DNA of 64,000 nt from Telmatactis stephensoni (Eukaryota > Cnidaria > Anthozoa > Actiniaria > Isophelliidae), in the NCBI GenBank assembly GCA_029948255.1, contig JALIZF010001800.1, positions 372,001 through 436,000 on the forward strand. Direction: 5' to 3'. The notes beneath the pieces were generated by a model that saw only the letters and a program-made list of their open reading frames with translations, searched no databases and was not told the origin of the DNA. Positions 34,987 to 47,589 of this stretch are shown here, in pieces (within the stretch, counting starts at the first letter, position 1; every line of letters begins with the position of its first letter). A program made the position numbers and the translations under genes.

Positions 34987-35306
34987 CTGAGCAAACTCAT
35001 TGGTTGATTTGAATAAGCTCTGCCCCCTAAGGATCAGTGACTGACAGACAGATCAGGAAAAAAATCCAACAGAAAATAGGAAAACTATGGGTCACAAAAA
35101 TACTATACCTTAATTAGGACTTGGCAGAGGCTGATTCCATAAGTCTGTCTGATTGTTCTTTGGGCTTGAAGTGACCTCCAGTACAAAGGAGCAAAAGCTA
35201 CTACTTATAGAATTAGTCTAGACTTGGCAACACTATTATTTTTGTGAGTGTGAAATAGACGGACGCGAACTACAGTTTAATGTCAGTTATCTTAATGCAT
35301 GAAGTT

Positions 35307-35637
35307 GGGGGTACTCCTTCCAGTTTTGGGTAGGGATGTGCCGCTGAGCCCCTCGAACCCTGACCCTGAGTGTTCCAGAGAAAAATTTCCAAAATTGATA
35401 CCCCATTCCAGAGTAAATGCTTGCCTCATTTCATTGCTTCCAACCAAGTTGACGTGTCGTTAATCCCTTTTAGGCTGGCCTTTTAGATGAACTTTGTTAA
35501 ATAGATACCCTGTTCCAGAGAGTAATTACGATTTTTATGTACCCTGTTCCAGAGTAAAATCACTGAAAACCCTACCCTGTTTGGCAGCACGTACCCATAT
35601 AGCGAATATAGGGGAGTACCCCCCCCCCCCCCTGGGC
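35307..35637. mobile_element. Second G-run MITE family (CCCTGTTCCAGAG units)
   Basis: The left end GGGGGTACTCC faces the right end GGGGAGTACCCCC. The unit CCCTGTTCCAGAGTAA and close variants recur inside. The plan (poly-G termini plus repeated short interior unit) parallels the GGGGACTCC family but the unit differs. Confidence 0.6.
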
Positions 35638-36003
35638 TCTACCCAAATCAAAAACAAATATGCCAGAAGTGTTTATATACAGTCAAATTATCTTTATTCT
35701 GTCATTAAGTCTTGATTGATATTTCTAAGTTTTTGGTGGAAAAATTAAACACGTAGAAAATAGTTGCATGCTAAAATCCACAGGAAGCCCAACTACCGCA
35801 CTGACACAAAATGGTAAGCCTGTGTTTTCAGAGTACAGCTGACGTTTTGGTGATACTTCCCTTAGTACTTCATTCACCATCAATGATTGTATTGTATGTA
35901 TTGTATTGTTTTGTATTCTATTCTATGCTATTGACAATGAATGAAGTGAATGAAGTACCAACTACTGATATTTCCACCATATTGTCAGATTCAAATGATC
36001 AAA

Positions 36004-36691
36004 ATAATGCACTAGTCATTTGTTTCCCCCACCCCCCGACCCCCGGGGATAGTGGGGACATATGGGGAAATTACTAGGGCAATTACGAGAGAATTACGCC
36101 ACAAATTTCCTCTAGGGGGTAGGGAAATTACAAGATGTTCGTTCCACTGCCCTAGCTACCCCTCTGGGGACATACACGGGGAAATATCGGGGAATTCTTA
36201 CCTAGGAGGCCGGACTGGGACACATGTGCAGCAGAATCAATATGGCTGCGGGAGACGTGAAAAAGGTAATGTAGACTTCGCTTTGTGGTTTTAATTATTG
36301 CATTTAATTAGCACTATTTGTGGCACACACAAATGGCAAGAACAGTAAAAAAAATAAAAGAAGAACAGCAATCATGTCTAAACTTTTTCTTTATTGGTCG
36401 CTTATTCCTTTCTTGTTTCTGTCAAATTCATAATGTTTATTTTGCTCCTTACAGTTCATGTGGTACACACGAATGGCAAGAACTGTATATTGTGGTAACC
36501 TAACATTTCCTTGATGTCTCAGGAGTCCTCTTGAACTAATTACCTTTCTGCAACAGAGGGGTAGGGGAATTACATGTCTTGCCTGCTCTAGTCCCCAGTG
36601 GAAATACACCTACTTTACAACCATTCAAATGTAATTTCCCTACCCATCCCCGGGGGTCAAGGGGTGGGGGAAACAAATGACTAGTGCATAA
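36004..36691. mobile_element. 688-bp inverted-repeat element
   Basis: The left end ATGCACTAGTCATTTGTTTC, then CCCCACC, is mirrored at the right by GGTGGGGGAAACAAATGACT and AGTGCATAAT. A second pair (CCCCGGGGATAG and ATCCCCGGGGG) extends the stem to about 45 bp. Inside, GTGGCACACACAAATGGCAA and GTGGTACACACGAATGGCAA are a direct repeat. No coding capacity is seen. Confidence 0.7.
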
Positions 36692-36790
36692 TATGCACAT
36701 AATCAAGTAAAGGCAAAACATCTGGTCCTGCTACTGTTTTTTTAATAAGTATAATTTTTATCTTGATCTTTAACCATTTTTAAACTAGTA

Positions 36791-36979
36791 CCACAGGAAG
36801 CCCAAGCTCGATATTAGAGAATAGAAATATTTGCATATTTCTCATATTATTTATAGTAAATGTATAGCGGCGAATCATCCTGTCTTTGGCATTGATATCT
36901 TATTTTTGCCGCTTTCGTCTTTGCGGACGAGTTTAAATGTACACGTACATTCTCAAATATCGAGCTTGGGCTTCCTGTG
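36791..36979. mobile_element. MITE with CCACAGGAAGCCCAAG termini
   Basis: The left end CCACAGGAAGCCCAAGCTCG, then ATATT, and the right end AATATCGAGCTTGGGCTTCC, then TGTG, are a near-perfect inverted repeat. CTAGTA occurs at both flanks. Confidence 0.8.
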
Positions 36980-37666
36980 CTAGTAATTCACAACAAAGAT
37001 ATTGCATCATCTTGCTATTATCCCACCTGATTGGCTAAAAACGGAGGTATGAATGTGGTGTGGACTATGTGATCAGTGGTGGAACGCGGGCTCAGCTTGG
37101 ATCAACGAACAGGCCGGGTAAAAATCCTGTTTATTGGCGATACAAAGTAGGACGCTTTATTCAAGTCAGATTGCTGTATTTTCTATCTTACTGAATTTAG
37201 AACTCAAGGTTTTTATTTTAAGGTAAGATTTGGTTGAAAATACATTAACTAAAAGTGTAGAAATGCGCCATAAATACAAACTATTTCCCTCTGAAAGTAA
37301 GTTCAAGTTGCATCATTGAATAATTTACCAACGCGCCAGAATAATTCCATAGAACAGGCTCAAGCCTTAGAATGCGATGTCCTCTAAATATATATATTCA
37401 AAATTTGAATATTCCATCTCTAATAAACTTTATTCTCAACTGTCTGAAAAACAATGTCATTCCACGACAACGTCGACGTGTCCTCTGCTACCAGTCTGTA
37501 GCACTTGACTGGTTTCCCATTCACGTACACTTAGGTTTCAATTAGCGATCGAGTGTTCGAATATCACAGTAAATGTTTTCGAAACTGTCTCACAACAGTC
37601 AATGGTGTTAGAATCTTTCTGATGTACGGGCCCTTATGTCTTGCAGACTACCGGGCCACGCCCGGG

Positions 37667-38053
37667 TTGGGGGGGGGGGGGGGGGGGGGGAAGAGAACTC
37701 CTATATATACTTGAGGAGTCTCATCCTGGTGGGAGTGGAAACAATTGATTTCTACCCCTAAAAGGTACCAATTCAAAATCAAAAAATTAGAAGAATCTAA
37801 AAAATAAAAACTCCTTTATCAATGTACTCAAGAGACACAAGTCAGATCATTAAAATCGTCCCAATAATGCTTATTTTAGATATTTTATTTACTGAAGAAA
37901 AAAAGCTAAAAGGTACCAGCTAAGTCTCTGGTAGTCCACTAAGTCTGAGAACACCCAAAAAGGTACCAGATCACTGATTTAATGACCCCTAAAAGGTATG
38001 ATGAGCATTCCCACCCTCTTCCAATCAGAGTTCCCCCTCCTTCCCAGGGGTCA
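37667..38053. mobile_element. GGGGACTCC-terminus MITE, copy 3
   Basis: Begins at a run of about 20 G, then AACTCCTATATATA; ends CCAATCAGAGTTCCCCCTCC. Interior CCCCTAAAAGGTACC units. Upstream of the sideroflexin start, inside its likely 5' UTR intron. Confidence 0.75.
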
Positions 38054-38529
38054 CATAGGGTTATGAGTTGAAAATGCATTTATTCACTGGGATGGTTTAT
38101 CACTGAACAGTGTTTCATTGATATTACATTTTTACTGTAGTATTGTTGGATATCTTGCAATAACCCCCCCCCCCCCCTCCCCCGTCATTTGAAACGACAC
38201 CATTTTGCCATCTTCATATCTCACACTGCAGACCAAACAGGTTGTGATAATCACAACTAAATACAAGTACAAGTTGAGGCGTGTAGGAAGTTTCTAAGTG
38301 AATCCCAGGAACCTGTCAGGTCATTAATCAGTAAACACACAGTACACCCTCATGGGTATAATCTTAGATTTGAGTCCTCCAGATTCCATTGTCCTATGCC
38401 AAAAACCAATCGCTTCAGTGAGTTTGTCACTATTAAATATCAGTAATTTAATTAATAAAATATCATATTATTTATTATGTAGGACCAATACGTATATTAG
38501 TTGTATGAGAAGTATTGTCATTCGTGATT

Positions 38530-38627
38530 ATTGTATGGTATTAATGTATTGACCCCTTTGCTGTAATCCAGTTCATACTGCAAAAGCAATTGAATAAACA
38601 CATATCTATCTATCTATCTATCTAATA
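38530..38627 (+). mobile_element. LINE-type 3' tail with (ATCT)n
   Basis: ATGTATTGACCCC and CAATTGAATAAACACAT run into five ATCT units. This is the usual look of a CR1/L2-like 3' end. No coding part remains. Confidence 0.4.
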
Positions 38628-38822
38628 TTCATGCTGACCATCACATCCCAAATCCAAGTCCTTAAGATCCATCTCTGAGTGTAACTGTTTAAGGTGGCCC
38701 AAAAAATCTTAGAAATCAACAAGGGTTATGATGCTGAAAGATGTGACTAAAATTTAGACCTGTTGACCAAATAAATAGGCATGGTGCACTTTAACATCAA
38801 CTGTAATTTTCTTTATTAAAGA

Positions 38823-41500
38823 ATGGAGTCCAAGAGATTACCAGATGGTCGTATAGATCTGACAAAACCTCGTTATGATCAAAGTACATACATGGGTAGA
38901 GCCAAACATTTCTTTACAGTCACAGACCCAAGGAATTTACTTCACTCAGAGAGAGAACTAGATGAATGTAAACAGCTGCTTGTCAAATACAGGTACATTA
39001 ATATTGTTTTTATGATTCAAAATTCAATATATAAACAATTTTAATTTTTTATAGCATTATCACCATGTTTACACAGACAAAACAACAAATAGTGGAGAAA
39101 ATGTCATATTAACCGGTTTAATAGACATACATGTACAAAGATCACTCGTTGGAACCTATAATTTTATATTACCCAAACAACGAACAGCATTGCACCACTG
39201 CAATGATCTGTAGTCACTGTAATCAAATCAGGCAAGCAGATCTTCTATTTTTATCATGCCTTGTAAACTAGCTGTATAGGCACCATCTTTCCAAGCACTA
39301 GTACTAGACATTAACCTTGCATTGGAGAAAGGCTAAAGAACCCACACCACTATTCAGCAAAAATAGGGACATCCTGCCAGTGTGTGTCTACTACTATATA
39401 CACTAAACACTAGCTACAAGGCTAATAGTAATTGACAATATTAACTGACAAATGGTGTCCCTGCATGCATTTTGGTCATAGGAGGAAAGAGCTATATATA
39501 AGCTACTAACAACTGTATTACTACACAGCTGACAGATGCTATAGACCGTTTCTTCCCCTTAAGGACCATCAAGCTTCACGGGACGGATAAGCCATGGATA
39601 ACTCCTGAAATCAAGCTGTTGATCAAAGACCGCCAGAAAGCCTTTCACAGTGGGAATGTGCAAGCTTGGCACTCTTTGAAATACAAAGTTCAACAAGAAA
39701 TCGCCAGCAAGAAAAAGACGTTTTATAAGAACAAGGTACAACACTTAAAGAAAGATGACTGCCGCAAGTGGTGGAACATTATCAACAAAATGTCTGGCCG
39801 AACCACAAAGTCTTCATACTTCCAACTGGAGCGTAATGGGAGAACAATGAGCCAAGAAGACCTTGCGAACAGTTTAAACGATTTCTACGTTTCAGTAAAT
39901 GAGGACATCCCACCTCTTGACATTAATACACTACCAGCATTTCTCCCTGCCGCTGAGGACGTCAATACTGTTCAGCCTTACGAAGTTTGCAAGAAATTGC
40001 TCGCCATCAAACCTTCTAAAGCGCATGGACCTGACAACGTGCCGTGTCGTATCGTTAAAGAGTTTGCTTACGAATTGGCTGAACCTATCACCACCATCTT
40101 CAACACTTCCCTACTTTCTGGTATTGTTCCCAGGATCTGGAAAGAGTCCAACGTCATTCCAATCCCGAAAGTACAACCACCCAAGGACGAGGGCGATACT
40201 AGACCTATCTCCCTGACCCCTTGCCTGTCCAAAGTAATCGAGGACTTTGTAGTGACATGGTTAATAGAGGATGTTAAAAATAAAATCGACCCAAAACAGT
40301 TTGGTTGCTTGAAGGGGACTTCGACAACGTATTGTCTACTTGACATGATTCATACTTGGCTCTCCTATCTCGACGCACCTGGACACCATCTTCGCCTGTG
40401 CTTCTTGGATTTTTCCAAGGCGTTTGACCGTATCGGTCACAATGTGCTAATAGAAAAACTTCTAGACCTAGGTGCTCGCACCTCCTTAATACCATGGATT
40501 ATAAGCTTCTTGACCAACCGTCGCCAAAGAGTTAAGGTACCTGACTCGATCTCTGACTGGCTTCCAATCAAAGCCGGAGTTCCCCAAGGAACAAAACTCG
40601 GCCCGATACTTTTTCTAGTAATGGTCAATAATTTGAATATCTCTTCACCCGAAACTTGTATCTGGAAGTACGTCGACGACGTATCTCTGTCCGAAGGGCT
40701 TGAAAGAAACAACGTTTCAAACATCCAATCAAGTCTTGATACCATCGCCTCTTGGAGCTCCAGTAATTGGATGAAACTGAATGCTAAAAAATGCAAAGAA
40801 ATGCAGATATCTTTTCTAAAGGAAACTACGAAACTCCCATTGCTAAAGATCGACAATCGATCACTAGAACTTGTCACCTCTCATAAAGTACTTGGTCTGG
40901 TGATCCAGAATAATTTAAAGTGGAACAAACATATTGACGCTACGGTGACCAAAGCTTCTAAACGTCTCCACATTCTCCGAGTTCTAAACAGTGCGGGTGT
41001 AGAGGTCAAAGACTTAGTTACAATTTATATATCCCTGATACGCTCTGTCCTTGAATACTGTTGTGTTGTATGGCACCACGCCCTACCCCTGTACCTCTCT
41101 GAAGAGGTAGAACGTATACAGAAACGCGCCTTCAAGATCATCATGCCTGCACTTTCATACAGTGAAGCTCTTCATTATCTAAAACTACCCAGACTAGATG
41201 AAAGACGAAGTGAACTTTGTTTGAACACACTCCAAAAGATATCAAGAGGGGGCCCACTCACTAATCATCTTCCTACGACGAGGGCATCTGCGCACCATTA
41301 CCAAACAAGAAACTCAAAGAACTATACAATACCAAAGCATAGAACTGAAAGATTACGTCGTAGTTTTTTTCCAAGTACAATTTTATCTTTTAATAATCAA
41401 TAGTATATCTTATAGCCAATTATAATATATTAATAGATATTAATTCCGTTTGTTACAACATTTGTAATTCATTTATATGCGAGAAATGTTGAAATTAAAC

Positions 41501-41541
<41 letters not shown>

Positions 41542-44500
41542 TACTTGTATAATTATATGCAATTTACTTTAATAAGGCGTGGAGAAGAACCCAAAGGAAC
41601 AACAGATGAACAAGTATGGAGAGCCAAAAAGCTCTTTGAGTCAGCTTTTCATCCAGACACCAAAGAAAAGATGCTTCTAATTGGAAGAATGTCTGCACAA
41701 GTTCCCATGAACATGACTATTACTGGCTGTATGATGACATTTTATAAGTAAGAATATAATATATAGTTAGAAACATGTGTGGGTCACAAGGGACCAGTCA
41801 TTATTTATAGGGTGGGGATGTGGGGGCTGATGCAAATGATGAATATAATGCTCAACCTTTGTTGCCCCCCTTTATAGAAGATGTCAATTTTTATTGACTG
41901 CTTCCCCCTCCCCTTCCCTTCCCCCCTATCTCTCTATACCAAAAATTTATGACACCCCACTTTTACCCTGTATGAAAAATTTAGTCTCCATTGAGTAAAA
42001 CTGTAAAACAAAATTATATTATTAACTGTAGCCTTAGAAAACTGCAGCCATATAGTACCTCCCATCAGGGTCTATTTTCTCTCCATAGCCTGTTGTTGCA
42101 GGCTAGGAATTTCTTAGATCGTAACTAAAATTTGCCTGTGAAAATATGGCCTGAAAACATAAGGAGGGTATAGGTTACAGGGGTGGATTTAGGGGAGGGA
42201 TACAGGGGGTGCGCACCCCCTCCTGAGACAACTTTGAGACAGTCCTTTTTGTTTCCAATTTATATGATATGGTGCAACCCCTCCTGAAGATTGTGCATCC
42301 CTCCTAAAGATAATCCTGTATCCACCCCTGGGTTGAGGGTCAACAATACTGTTTCCTTAAACATGATTAAGATGTCCATTTCAAATGTGCATGCATGATT
42401 TGCTACTGATCATGAGTTATAATATAACTGTTAACAATATTTATCATTTTTATCATTTCAGAACAACTCCTCAAGTTCTATTCTGGCAGTGGATTAACCA
42501 GTCTTTTAATGCTATTGTGAATTATACAAACAGAAGTGGCGATTCTCCTGTATCAAATAGGTAATAGCTACATTGATATTTGTATAATTATAACACATAT
42601 TTTGTACTAATTGGCTGACTACAATGTTAATATTTAATGAGTGAGACATACATTATTTTATTGTACTTGCTCAAAATGATTGAAAATTGGTAGACAAATG
42701 GAGCAGTCACCCACTAACTTAATTTAATTACTTGCCAGATAATTATCCTTTTTTCATATCTGCGGTTACATGTACTAATTATACTTTAGGGATGTCGGTT
42801 GATACCATTTTAGAACATCTTGAAAAGAATGTCAAGATCACTTATAGCCTTTTTTTTGAAAATCTTACTATAGGTATAAGAATTAATTTGATTCTTTGTA
42901 TTTGAATACCAGAGAACTTGGAATAGCTTATGTGTGTGCAACAAGTGGTGCCATTGCTGTTGCATTAGGATTAAATTATGTAACACAGGTGAGTAACCTC
43001 TTTGAATTATAATTTTTATTTATTTATTTATTTTTTGAATTATATTATATGTAGGCTATATAAACAAACTTGTTAGGATAGGCTCTATACACTTTTTAAA
43101 AGATCAAAGTCACTGTATAACATACAATTCAAGCCTGATTATCCTCCAGATTAACAAATATTTTCAATGCCATATTTCAAATCATATTATGTATAATTCA
43201 TGTTTTTGAACTAGTAAAGCACTGAAATGTTATCTATCAAAAGTACATTTAAAATGGTATTTGGATGGTATTCGAAATCTTAAATTTTCATCTTTATGCA
43301 GAATGCTCCACCTCTTCTTGGTCGTTTTGTTCCTTTTGCAGCTGTGGCTGCTGCAAACTGTGTAAATATACCACTAATGAGACAAAGGTACTTGATTGTA
43401 TTGTATCCCACTCCACACTATCCCATTCCACATTATGCCAATCCACACTATGCCTTAATCCACACTGTTCTATTGTATACTATCCCATTCCACACTATTC
43501 CATTCCCATAGCTGCCAACCCTCCCGGATAATCCGGGAGTCTCCAGATTTTTGGCCTCGTCTCCCGGTCTCCCGAATAAAGACCCAAATCTCCCGGATAA
43601 TCGCTCGAATCCTAAAATTGTGGCCATTTTAACTGAAATATCGCCTATCTTTCTTTAAATATCGTCTTTCAACCCCCCCCCCCACTGAGCGTGAAAATCG
43701 ACCCAATTCTAAGGAAAAAATGTTGATCTCCAGATACGAAAGCCTTGGGGGTTGGCAGCTATGCATTCCACACATTTCCATTCCACACTATCCCATTCCA
43801 CACCACACTATCCCATTCCACACTATTCCATTCCACACTATGCCATTCCACACTATTCCATTCCACACTGTGCCAATCCACACTGTTCCATTCCACACTA
43901 TTCCATTCCACACTATTCCATTCCACACTATACATACATACATACATACATACATACATAATCTTTATTAGGGTGTCTAGTCGTTCTAGCGCCGAGGTGG
44001 CACTAATTGGGGACACAAATTAAAAATACAATAAATAGTAAAAAGAAATACAATATAAGAAAATCATATAAATTATAAAACTACTAAAAATATATTATTT
44101 ATATCTCTATCCTATTCCTAATCTATGGTCATTAAAAATTATTTACTTAAAATATAAAATATAAAATTATAAAATTACTTAATTCTGACATAAATAGCAA
44201 TCCCTACCACATCCTTCAATCACAGCTGATATATCCTTTTTTCTAATTGCAGTCTTAAAAGCTGACAAAGTTTTTATATTTCTTTCTTCTTTGGTTAATT
44301 TAGCCCATAATAATGGACCTAAAAATTTAATGGAGTGTCTTCCATAAGCTACAGTGTTATATCGAGGCAGACAAAAGTCTGAATTTCTTAAATTGTATCT
44401 ATTATTTATCTCATTATTAATTTGAAATAAATCTCTAATATACTTTGGAGTTAATCCATTTTTCACCTTAAACATTAATATAAGAATATCCTGTAACCTC

Positions 44501-45671
44501 CTATCATATAATGTAGTTAACTTAGTCTTCTTAAGTAATGTACCATAACTATCAGAGGTATTATTAAAAACTGCTCGTAATGCCCTCTCTTGTAATCTTT
44601 CTAATTTACGCCTATCAGATCACTATTCCATTCCACACTATTCCATTCCACACTATTCCATTCCACACTATTCCATTCTACACTGTTTGTTCCATTCCAC
44701 ACTATTCCATTCCACACTATTCCAATCCACACTATTCCATTCCACACCATCCCATTCCACACTATTCCATTCCACACTATCCCATTCCACACTATCCCAT
44801 TTCACACTTTTCCATTCCACACTTTATTTTATAGGATTGGTCTAATGACATCTCTTTTCCCCTTGCCTCTCCCCCTTCTCTCCTTTCCACTCCCTCATCC
44901 CAAATCCCTAGCTAATTAACTTCATTCCATTCCTCGGTTTAGAATCTTAAAACATCTAAGTTGCAATTATTGATGTTCATTTAGAGAAATTTTCAAGGGA
45001 ATTCCAGTTACTGATAAAGAAGGAAACAGAATTGGCATGTCACAAGTGAGTCCTTTCCACATCTTGAATTGTTGGATTTGTTACAATTCATTCAGTTATG
45101 GAATGTTTGCTTACTAGAGAATGGGGGACCAGCAAAAAATTGTCCACCTTGAAAAATTTTGAAGGCAGCCAAAAAAGTGTTTTTGAATCTTGATCTTATT
45201 GTCATATCAAGGTTTTGGTGTATTGTTGTGTTGTTCCAGGCAGCTGCAGAGAAAGCTATAGCTAGTGTTGTCTTGTCAAGAATTGGTATGGCTGCACCTG
45301 GAATGTGTGAGTAGATTTGGTTTTCTTTCACTTTCTTTTTCTTTCTTTCCTGTTTTCCTACCTCTATATCATTTCATCTATTAAATTTATTTTTTAGTTA
45401 TTCCTCCTTTTTTCATGAATTACTTGGACTCAAAACCATTTATGAAGGTAATATAGCTACAATTAGTAAACAAAACAAGTAGACTGTATTGGTATTCTCG
45501 GTATTAAAAGCGCTTGCAAGTAGATCGAAGCTAATGCCGGAAGATATCATTAAGAATAATTGCATTAAAAACAACGATTTTCCAGTACAATACTGAGAAT
45601 ACGAATATGGTCTATTTGAATGTGATCCAAGTGCCTTTGTTTGTTGGTCTGTCTGTTTTTATCCGTTTGAT

Positions 45672-45704
<33 letters not shown>

Positions 45705-47364
45705 ATTTTATCTGTCTATTTGTGAGTCATTACCGAAACGTCATAAAATTTTTACAAATATATTTCAAGCCAGTGACAACTAAGTCTATTTTTTTGTTTG
45801 TTAACGTTGACTTTTTTGTCCTGCAGAGATTCCCAATCCTAGCCTCTCCCATTCAAGTTCTTCTAGTTGGCATTTGGTAAGGCATTAAGATGAATTATTT
45901 GGGATATATAAGTTGATTATTCATTTATCCATCTATACATTTGCTTGTTTTTATCTTAACTATTCCTCTTTTCTTTAAAGCCTTGTTTTTGCAACGCCTT
46001 TATGCTGTGCCATATTTCCTCAACAAAGGTAAGTATTTATTCTTTAACTATGTTCACTCAATCATTCATCATTCCTTTCATTCAATATCCCATTCTTTCA
46101 CCCATCCATTTTCCAACCATGTATGCTTCTTTTACAAATAATTACATAAGTATTGGTAAAGGTAAAAATACGTCCAGAGCGGTATCAAAAGTCATGCTCT
46201 GAACCCTACAACCACAGACTTAACTTTACAAAAGTTCGCGTAATTACGCACTGCGTCAGAAAAGTAGTTGGACTACCGTATCATAACTATCTGACAGTCT
46301 CCGAAATAGCTTTGAGTTCGGGACTGGAAACAGTTAATAAAGTGAAACTGATGGAGATTTTGGATCAAAACAAGAGACCATAATACTGAATATGCGCCAT
46401 TCGAGAGCTGCCAGTTCGATGAACATATGAGATTCTCCGTCGTCTTTTGCTAACCTACGTAGCCGGCGCTAAAAGTACCGGCTACGCAAGCTATCCGTGT
46501 GATTGTCTGAACACTGCGCTGAACTCCAAGTCCTAAACTTAGTCTTACGCAGACCGTAATTATAGAAATGGCGGTAATTTGCCTGACTGTTTGGCATTTT
46601 TATTGGACTAGAGTGGTTTTCATAAACCCGTGAAATAGATACGAAACGAATAATTACACATTGGTAAACCCTAAGCTAGCCATTGTTTTCTGTTGTTGTC
46701 ATTTGACTATTACACATTAACTATTAGTTTTTATCTCACGGGTTATGAAAACCACTCTAGTAACTTATGATCCATGGGTGGATGTCAAACAGATCTTTTG
46801 TCATCACCATCATCATAATTACATGCTTCCTGCCGATAGTCGTTTTCCGAGATATGTTACACATGCCACATTCAAAGGAATTACAACGAGACTACATACA
46901 TTAAGTTCATAAAACTCAGGGACGGGTCCACGATTTTGCAAAGGGGGTGTCCCAAATAGGCCTCATGAGATAGACAGACAGACAGACAGACAGATTTTCT
47001 TTGTATAACTACAAAATACAAGTGACGAGTAGGATATTCGACGGTATGCCACTCACGGTATTCCACATCAGCTATATAGCTGCCTGACCATTAACCTGCG
47101 TCAACTCTAAACCATTGTATAACTACTATTGATTAACAACTGTCTGTCGTTTCTTGTACTTCTTATCTCTGATGCAGTGCGCTCATTATTCTGGGTCGCT
47201 GACCTCCCCCTTCCTCCCTCAAGCCAGCCCTCCCAGTATTAAATGATGATATTTCATTTTTTAGCTCTCTCAAAGTCAGTCATCTTGAGCCTCATCTCCA
47301 AGAACTCATTAAAGACAAATATGGGGATACACTGGACCATGTATATTTTAACAAAGGATTATAA
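38823..47364 (+). CDS. SFXN1/3-like: Sideroflexin, mitochondrial serine transporter family (11 exons)
   Basis: Exons 38823-38992, 41577-41747, 42462-42560, 42913-42988, 43302-43387, 44985-45045, 45240-45306, 45398-45447, 45827-45876, 45981-46028 and 47265-47364. All phases agree and the sum is 978 nt (325 aa, family about 320). Diagnostic segments are [100 protein letters not shown] and the end HVYFNKGL. Sideroflexins are multi-pass inner-membrane proteins; SFXN1 and SFXN3 import serine for one-carbon metabolism. The acceptor AG abuts the ATG by one base (38821), and a likely 5' UTR exon ends at 37222. Intron 1 holds a LINE, and intron 5 a nested satellite. Confidence 0.96.
39500..41541 (+). 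mobile_element. 5'-truncated non-LTR retrotransposon (CR1/L2/Jockey-like)
   Basis: An open frame from 39502 to 41403 encodes about 633 residues of reverse transcriptase. Motifs in order: [19 protein letters not shown], the [16 protein letters not shown] segment, [31 protein letters not shown] and the catalytic YVDD (40669-40680). The end, [16 protein letters not shown], is the usual C-terminus. No endonuclease domain remains, because the frame runs straight into a stop upstream, consistent with incomplete reverse transcription. A (TTA)n tail of about 14 units closes the element at 41541. It sits in sideroflexin intron 1 in the same direction as the gene. The frame is intact, so the insertion looks recent. 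Confidence 0.88.
42178..42330 (+). mobile_element. CAGGGG-ended dispersed repeat, copy 3
   Basis: The termini CAGGGGTGGATTTAGGGG and ATCCTGTATCCACCCCTG are inverted. Interior GTTTCCAATTTATATGATAT and the CCCCTCCTGAAGA units match the other copies. Sideroflexin intron 2. Confidence 0.7.
43507..43763. mobile_element. MITE with CATAGCTGCCAACC termini, inserted in the minisatellite
   Basis: CATAGCTGCCAACC at the left and GGTTGGCAGCTATG at the right are perfect inverted repeats of 14 bp. Interior has three CTCCCGG units and a C-run. Minisatellite sequence borders both ends. Confidence 0.85.
43925..44622 (-). mobile_element. LINE 3' fragment inserted in the minisatellite
   Basis: On the minus strand an open frame from about 44620 to the TAA at 44179 reads [39 protein letters not shown] and [15 protein letters not shown]. 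This is the C-terminal region after the reverse transcriptase of CR1-like elements. A 3' UTR and a (TATG)n tail (43930-43962) follow. Minisatellite lies on both sides. Confidence 0.8.
45671..45720 (+). repeat. (CTGT)n microsatellite
   Basis: Short tandem CTGT units with TTGT variants in sideroflexin intron 8. Confidence 0.8.
46607..46761. mobile_element. MITE with ACTAGAGTGGTTTTCATAA termini
   Basis: ACTAGAGTGGTTTTCATAAA, then CCCGTGA, is inverted at the right end (TCACGGGTTATGAAAACCAC, then TCTAGT). About 155 bp in sideroflexin intron 10. A separate small palindrome, TACGTAGCCGGCG with CCGGCTACGCA, lies at about 46452-46487. Confidence 0.8.
46973..46996. repeat. (GACA)n microsatellite
   Basis: Six tandem GACA units in sideroflexin intron 10. 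Confidence 0.85.
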
Positions 47365-47589
47365 TAATAATATCTATCAATTACTGATCCTTAGGTTCTG
47401 TTTACACGGGCGATCTCGTCCCCGGCTGAGTTTGTTACGAGACGAGTTGTACAGGATTTTCGCGTGAGATATTTGGGACAATAATTCATTTAGGTTCGGT
47501 ACACAGAACGACATGAAGATCTTTTCAATTCAACCCGACTGAAACTCGTTGCTTGACCAACTCAGTTGATCGCCAATGTAAATCCACCC

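Larger units (their letters stand above)
43400..44831. repeat. 15-bp minisatellite TTCCATTCCACACTA, interrupted twice
   Basis: Blocks at 43400-43506, 43764-43925 and 44623-44831 share a 15-bp unit with variants such as TGCCATTCC and TCCCATTCC. The intervening sequences are a MITE (43507-43763) and a LINE fragment (43925-44622). The whole array lies in sideroflexin intron 5. Confidence 0.9.

Noticed and set aside
43720..44023. His/Ser/Thr-rich and VEWNS repeat frames
   Set aside because: They arise from the TTCCATTCCACACTA minisatellite; no splice or start context supports them.
46153..46383. 76-residue frame in sideroflexin intron 10
   Set aside because: No family match or splice support, and flanking exons join across it in phase.
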